From positions 2,611,001 to 2,675,000 of the forward strand of contig NZ_CP162487.1 in assembly GCF_041240605.1 (NCBI RefSeq): a stretch of 64,000 nucleotides of DNA, written 5' to 3'. Shown one piece after another: positions 60,001 to 64,000 of the stretch; the stretch's first letter is position 1; each line of letters starts with the position of its first letter. A model generated the notes under the pieces. That model was given only the letters and a program-made list of their open reading frames with translations. It had not been told where the DNA came from and searched no databases. The position numbers were made by a program, and so were the translations under genes. The stretch comes from Xanthomonas sp. DAR 80977 (GTDB taxonomy: Bacteria > Pseudomonadota > Gammaproteobacteria > Xanthomonadales > Xanthomonadaceae).

Positions 60001-63000
60001 GCGCTGTCGCAGGTCTTGCCGGAGTACATGGTTCCGAGCGCGTTCGTGACGCTGGCGGTCTTGCCGCTAACGCCGAACGGCAAGCTGGACCGCAAGGCGC
60101 TGCCAGCGCCGGACCAGGCGGCGGTCGCTAGCCGCAGTTATGAAGCGCCAGTGGGCGAGGTGGAGCAGGCGCTCGCAACGATCTGGCACGAGTTGCTGGG
60201 CCTGGCGCAGGTCGGTCGGCACGACCACTTCTTCGAGCTGGGCGGGCACTCGCTGCTGGCGGTGCGGCTGGTGACGCGCGTGCGCGCGACGCTGGGCGTG
60301 GAGCTGGCCTTGCGCGAGGTGTTCGCACAGCCAGTGCTGGCGTTGCTGGCCAAGACTGTCTCCGCTGCCGCGGCCACGGTGCAGGAGGCGATCGTGCCGG
60401 TGGACCGTACCGGCGTGCTGCCACTGTCGTGGGCGCAACAGCGGCTGTGGTTCCTGGACCAGCTGGACCATGCCGCAGGCGCGGCGTACCACATCCCGGC
60501 GGCGCTGCGGCTGAGCGGTGACTTGGATCGTACGGCCTTACAGGCCAGCCTGGACCGGGTCGTGGCGCGGCACGAGAGCCTGCGCACGACGTTCGTCAGC
60601 GTGGAGGGTGAACCGCAGCAGGTCATCGCACCGGCGGACAGTGGTTTTGCCTTGGCCGAGCACGACCTGCGCGAGCTGGATACTCCTGCGCAGGAAGCGG
60701 CCATCGCCAAGCTGAGTCGTGCTGAAGCGCGTGCGCCGTTCGACCTGGCGCAAGGGCCACTGATCCGTGGTCGCTTGCTGCAACTCTCCGAGAGTGAGCA
60801 CGTGCTGTTGGTGACCCAGCACCATATCGTCTCCGACGGCTGGTCGATCGGGTTGCTGGTGAAGGAAGTCAGCGCGCTGTACACCGCCTTCCGGGACGGG
60901 GCGTCCGACCCATTGCCGGCGCTGCCGGTGCAGTACGCGGACTACGCCACCTGGCAGCGGCGTTGGCTGCAGGGCGCCGCGCTGGAAGACCAATTGGCGT
61001 TCTGGAAAACGCAGCTGCACGATGCGCCGGCGCTGCTGGAACTGCCGACCGACCGGCCACGGCCGGCCGTCCAGAGTTATCGCGGCGCGCGTATCGCGGT
61101 GCGCGTGCCGCAGGCGCTGAGCGAGCAGTTGCAGCGCCTGTCGCAGCAGCACGGCACGACGTTGTTCATGACCTTGCTGGCCAGCTGGTCGGCATTGCTG
61201 GCGCGGCTGAGCGGACAGGGGCAGGTGGTGATCGGCAGCCCGGTGGCGAACCGGCAGCGGGCCGAGATCGAGCCGCTGATCGGCTTCTTCGTCAACACGC
61301 TGGCCTTGCACGTGGACCTGCGCGCCGATCCCAGCGTGGCCGAGCTGCTGGCGCAGGTCAGGACGACGACGCTGGGCGCGTATGCGCACCAGGACCTGCC
61401 GTTCGAGCAGGTGGTCGAAGCGGTGCAGCCGGCGCGCAGTCTCAGTCACAGCCCGGTGTTCCAGGCGATGCTGAGCTTGAACAACACGCCCAGCGAGGGG
61501 GCTCTGCAGCTGCCAGGCCTGGTACTGGCGCCGGTGGAGACGGGCACGCCCAGCGCCCAGTTCGACCTGTCGCTGTCGCTGAGCGAGACGCCGGACGGGC
61601 TGGTGGGCGCGCTGGTGTACGCGGCCGACCTGTTCGAGCGCGCGAGCATGGAACGGCTGCTGGGACATTGGCAGACGTTGCTGGCGGCGATGGTGGCCGA
61701 GACGGCGCTGCCGGTCAGCCGGCTGCCGTTGTTGTCCGCCGATGAGCGCGAGCAGGTGCTTGTCGGGTTCAACGCGACGCAGGCGGCATATCTGGAGGTT
61801 CCGATCCACGCGCTGTTCGAGGTGCAGGCGGCGCAGCAGCCGCAGGCGATCGCACTGGAGTGCGGCGACCAGCGGCTGAGCTACGGCGCGTTGAACGCCC
61901 GTGCCAACCAGCTGGCGCACCGGCTGATCGCGTTGGGTGTGCGGCCCGACGACCGCGTGGCGATCTGCATGCCACGCAGTGTGGACATGGTGGTGGGGCT
62001 GCTGGGCATCCTCAAGGCGGGCGGCGCCTACGTGCCGCTGGATCCGGCGTATCCGGCCGAACGGCTGGCCTACATGCTGTCCGACAGTGCGCCGGTGGCG
62101 CTGCTGACCCAGGCGCAATTGGCTGAGACGGTGGTGGGCGTACACGCCAACGTAGCGGACGTGTCGAAGGTAGCGCTGGTGATGCTGGACGAGACGTTGG
62201 CTGCGCAGCCAGCGCACGATCCTGTCATCGCTGGACTCACATCGCGGCACCTGGCCTACGTGATCTACACCTCCGGTTCGACCGGGAAGCCGAAGGGGGT
62301 GATGATCGAGCACGCCAACGCAGCCAACCTGGTGGCGTGGGCGCAGGCGAGCTTCTCGGCCGAGCAGCTGGCGACGACGCTGCTGTCGACCTCGATCAAC
62401 TTCGACCTGGCGGTGTTCGAACTGTTCGTGCCGTTGAGCACGGGCCGCACGGTGCGGCTGGTTCCGGACCTGGTGTCGGCCGGCGCAGCGCTGGCCGGGA
62501 CGACGCTGGTCAACACGGTGCCCTCGGCGATCGCGGCGGTGCTGGACGGCGACGGGTTGCCGGCGTCGGTGACGACGGTGAACCTGGCCGGCGAGCCGCT
62601 GAAGCGGGCGCTGGTGGAGCGGGTGTTCGCGGCAAGCCAGGCGCAGGTAGTGGCGAACCTGTACGGTCCGTCGGAGACGACGACGTACTCGACCTGGACG
62701 GCGATGACGCGGGCGGACGGGTTCGTGGGCCATATCGGCCGGCCGATCGCCAACACGCAGGTGTACGTGCTCGGTGCGCAGGGCGAGCCGGTGCCGATCG
62801 GGGTGGCGGGGGAGATCCACATCGCTGGTGCTGGCGTGGCGCGTGGCTATTTGAACCGTCCAGACATGACCGCCGAGCGGTTCCTGGCCGATCCGTTCGT
62901 GGAAGACGCGAACGCGCGCATGTACCGTACGGGCGATCTTGGCCGCTGGTTGCCCGACGGCACGCTCGAGTACCTGGGCCGCAACGACTTCCAGGTGAAG

Positions 63001-64000
63001 GTGCGCGGGTTCCGGATCGAGCTGGGCGAGATCGAGGCCAGGCTGGCGGCATGTGCAGGCGTGCGCGAGGCGGTGGTGCTGGCGCGCGAGGATGTGCCGG
63101 GCGACAAGCGGCTCGTGGCCTATGTCGTGGCTGAAGAAGGCGCCGAACCGTCGGCCATGGCGCTGCGCGAAGCGCTGTTGCAGGTGCTGCCGGAGTACAT
63201 GGTCCCGAGCGCGTTCGTGACGCTGGCGGTCTTGCCGCTGACGCCGAACGGCAAGCTGGACCGCAAGGCGCTGCCGGCGCCGGACCAGGCGGCGGTCGCC
63301 AGCCGCATTTATGAAGCCCCAGTCGGTGAGGTGGAGCAGGCGCTCGCAACGATCTGGCAGGAGCTGCTGGGCCTGGAACGAGTCGGGCGGCACGACCACT
63401 TCTTCGAGCTGGGCGGGCACTCGTTGCTGGCGGTGCGGCTGGTGACGCGCGTGCGTGCGACGCTGGGCGTGGAGCTGGCCTTGCGCGAGGTGTTCGCGCA
63501 GCCGGTACTGGCGTCGCTGGCCAGGAGCGTCTCCGCTGCCGCGGCCACGGTGCAGGAGGCGATCGTGCCGGTGGACCGCACCGGCGCGTTGCCGCTGTCG
63601 TGGGCGCAGCAGCGGCTGTGGTTCCTGGACCAGCTGGACCATGCCGCAGGCGCGGCGTACCACATCCCGGCGGCGCTGCGGCTGAGCGGTGACTTGGATC
63701 GTACGGCCTTGCAGGCCAGCCTGGACCGGGTCGTGGCGCGGCACGAGAGCCTGCGTACGACGTTTGTCAGCGTCGAGGGTGAACCGCAGCAGGTGATCGC
63801 CGCGGCCGATGTCGGGTTCGCGCTAGCCACGCATGACCTGCGCGAGCTGGATGCTCCTGCGCAGGAAGCGGCCATCGCCGAGCTGAGCAGCGCTGAAGCG
63901 CGTGCGCCGTTCGACCTGGCGCAAGGGCCACTGATCCGTGGCCGCTTGCTGCAACTCTCCGAGAGCGAACACGTGTTGCTGGTCACCCAGCACCATATCG
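57088..64000 (+). CDS. NRPS 4: at least two C-A-T modules plus a third C domain, truncated by the window edge
   Basis: 2,304 codons are visible and the frame is open at the right edge. ATG 57088 begins a 46-residue leader (LKNLSIAEKERLLKLARAKL, a likely docking helix) before the first C domain. M13: C 57.22-58.54 kb (HHIVSDGWS), A 58.55-60.11, DAWLLGCTFK (branched aliphatic by resemblance; exact residue unassigned). M14: C 60.42-61.74, A 61.75-63.29, DLFNNALTYK (Ala), the same code as modules 1 and 2. A third C domain starts at about 63.59 kb and is cut after QHHI. Carrier domains carry ELGGHSLL. The M13 carrier and the following C domain share a 581-bp apparently identical block with module 1-2 of NRPS 1. 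The thioesterase that should end the line must lie to the right of the window. Confidence 0.95.
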   Translation, partial: MERTALKNLSIAEKERLLKLARAKLAPHYVATSPIRPVDRGGVLPLSWAQQRLWFLDQLDHAAGAAYHIPAALRLSGALDRAALQASLDRIVARHENLRTTFVSVEGEPRQAIAAADSGFALTEHDLRGLDATAQESAVAELSLREARAPFDLAQGPLIRGRLLVLSEREHVLLVTQHHIVSDGWSIGVLVKEVGALYAAFSQGRSDPLPPLPIQYADYAAWQRQWLQGEVLQGQIDFWRKQLSGAPALLELPTDRPRPAVQSYRGDRSSLRLSRGLSDKLRALSQRHGTTLFMTLLAGWSVLLSRLSGQTDLVIGSPVANRQRAEIEPLVGFFVNTLALRVDLGADPTVAELLAQVRATTLGAYAHQDLPFEQVVEAVQPARSFSHSPVFQVLLVLNNTPGGEGTAPLPDLTLATVETVQQTAQFDLALSLADSADGLVGGAIYATDLFDGSTIERMLGHWVTLLEAMVADDAQPVTRLPLLTAAEREQVVAGFNATRAPYPQEALVHALFEAHAARQPHAIALECEGTGLSYGELNRRANLIAHRLIELGVGPDDRVVLCAQRGIALAAGMLGVLKAGGAYVPLDPALPSDRLAYMLEDIRPAALLTDAALRDAMPVLGTAACPLLVFDQIESSSVPRHASDPVVDGLTSRHLAYVIYTSGSTGKPKGVMVEHRNVVHLTIDNPDVPIVPSDCVGHCSNPAFDASTWEIWGALLNGARLLVIPQPVLMDPQALGEALREGQATLLLLTVGLFNEYVNAFGLSFAGLKYLLIGGDVLDPRSVARALQGPSPPAHLLNCYGPTEATTFATTYRVASVSEGMHSIPIGRPIANAQVYVLDARGEPMPIGVAGELHIGGAGVARGYLHRPELTAERFPGDRFAKDPGARMYRTGDLCRWRPDGTLEYLGRNDFQVKVRGFRIELGEIEARLAACAGVREAVVLAREDVPGDKRLVAYVVPQDGHVLAVAALREALSQVLPEYMVPSAFVTLAVLPLTPNGKLDRKALPAPDQAAVASRSYEAPVGEVEQALATIWHELLGLAQVGRHDHFFELGGHSLLAVRLVTRVRATLGVELALREVFAQPVLALLAKTVSAAAATVQEAIVPVDRTGVLPLSWAQQRLWFLDQLDHAAGAAYHIPAALRLSGDLDRTALQASLDRVVARHESLRTTFVSVEGEPQQVIAPADSGFALAEHDLRELDTPAQEAAIAKLSRAEARAPFDLAQGPLIRGRLLQLSESEHVLLVTQHHIVSDGWSIGLLVKEVSALYTAFRDGASDPLPALPVQYADYATWQRRWLQGAALEDQLAFWKTQLHDAPALLELPTDRPRPAVQSYRGARIAVRVPQALSEQLQRLSQQHGTTLFMTLLASWSALLARLSGQGQVVIGSPVANRQRAEIEPLIGFFVNTLALHVDLRADPSVAELLAQVRTTTLGAYAHQDLPFEQVVEAVQPARSLSHSPVFQAMLSLNNTPSEGALQLPGLVLAPVETGTPSAQFDLSLSLSETPDGLVGALVYAADLFERASMERLLGHWQTLLAAMVAETALPVSRLPLLSADEREQVLVGFNATQAAYLEVPIHALFEVQAAQQPQAIALECGDQRLSYGALNARANQLAHRLIALGVRPDDRVAICMPRSVDMVVGLLGILKAGGAYVPLDPAYPAERLAYMLSDSAPVALLTQAQLAETVVGVHANVADVSKVALVMLDETLAAQPAHDPVIAGLTSRHLAYVIYTSGSTGKPKGVMIEHANAANLVAWAQASFSAEQLATTLLSTSINFDLAVFELFVPLSTGRTVRLVPDLVSAGAALAGTTLVNTVPSAIAAVLDGDGLPASVTTVNLAGEPLKRALVERVFAASQAQVVANLYGPSETTTYSTWTAMTRADGFVGHIGRPIANTQVYVLGAQGEPVPIGVAGEIHIAGAGVARGYLNRPDMTAERFLADPFVEDANARMYRTGDLGRWLPDGTLEYLGRNDFQVKVRGFRIELGEIEARLAACAGVREAVVLAREDVPGDKRLVAYVVAEEGAEPSAMALREALLQVLPEYMVPSAFVTLAVLPLTPNGKLDRKALPAPDQAAVASRIYEAPVGEVEQALATIWQELLGLERVGRHDHFFELGGHSLLAVRLVTRVRATLGVELALREVFAQPVLASLARSVSAAAATVQEAIVPVDRTGALPLSWAQQRLWFLDQLDHAAGAAYHIPAALRLSGDLDRTALQASLDRVVARHESLRTTFVSVEGEPQQVIAAADVGFALATHDLRELDAPAQEAAIAELSSAEARAPFDLAQGPLIRGRLLQLSESEHVLLVTQHHI
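60190..60770 (+). repeat. 581-bp identical block, copy 2 (carrier of module 13 into C of module 14)
   Basis: Partner of 20834-21414. The surrounding M13 adenylation domain is unlike that of M1, so the identity stops sharply on the left where the modules differ. Confidence 0.85.
62248..62827 (+). repeat. Alanine A-domain core repeat, copy 3 of 3
   Basis: Module 14 copy of the block at 19721-20300. Downstream of it the sequence switches to a module 3-like stretch (FVEDANARMY instead of FTSDAMARMY), so this A domain is a mosaic. Confidence 0.85.

Overview
The window comes from a GC-rich gammaproteobacterium and looks most like a Xanthomonadaceae member (Xanthomonas or a close relative). This is inferred from composition, gene content and the style of the NRPS modules, not from a marker gene. 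About three quarters of it (15.8-64.0 kb) is one giant non-ribosomal peptide synthetase (NRPS) locus that runs off the right edge.

Left block, 1-6.75 kb: a minus-strand efflux operon encodes an outer-membrane factor lipoprotein, a MipA/OmpV protein, an HlyD-type adaptor lipoprotein and an RND permease cut by the window start. It is divergent from an OmpR-type response regulator and a histidine kinase. Between them lie three TTCAAG-like direct repeats at 22 and 11 bp spacing, as expected for an OmpR-family binding site. After a 666-bp gap holding two perfect 16-bp palindromes comes a plus-strand ABC system (7.4-10.85 kb): a MacB/LolD-type ATPase and two separate FtsX/MacB-type permeases.

Cluster core: at 11.1-15.3 kb, on the minus strand, lie a cyclic-peptide ABC exporter (PvdE/SyrD family, with a DEWAADQDP motif) and a penicillin-acylase family Ntn hydrolase (PvdQ-like, with an N-terminal membrane segment). 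They diverge from the biosynthetic genes across a 483-bp regulatory region. The biosynthetic genes are a fatty acyl-AMP ligase (FAAL), a stand-alone acyl carrier protein (ACP), and NRPS proteins of 6, 3 and 3 modules plus the first two modules and part of a third of a fourth protein. The ACP and the first three NRPS genes overlap by 4, 8 and 11 bp, so translation is probably coupled. A 222-bp gap with a strong hairpin precedes the fourth.

How it should work (inference): the FAAL adenylates a fatty acid and loads it on the ACP. An unusual starter condensation domain acylates Ala1, and the line then builds a peptide of at least 15 residues. The order read by hand from the adenylation-domain codes is Ala-Ala-X-Pro-Dab?-Glu-Glu-Val?-Glu-X-Asn-Glu-aliphatic-Ala-... 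Three condensation domains of the PLAPLQEG type carry the dual condensation/epimerisation signature, predicting D-residues at positions 5, 7 and 10. The exporter would move the lipopeptide to the periplasm. The acylase could remove the acyl chain there, a logic known from pyoverdine maturation, but here the predicted peptide is Glu-rich with no siderophore-type residue recognised. No MbtH protein, stand-alone epimerase or thioesterase is seen inside the window. Near-identical kilobase repeats, a 581-bp apparently identical block 39 kb apart and a swapped adenylation subdomain show that the modules have recombined recently.
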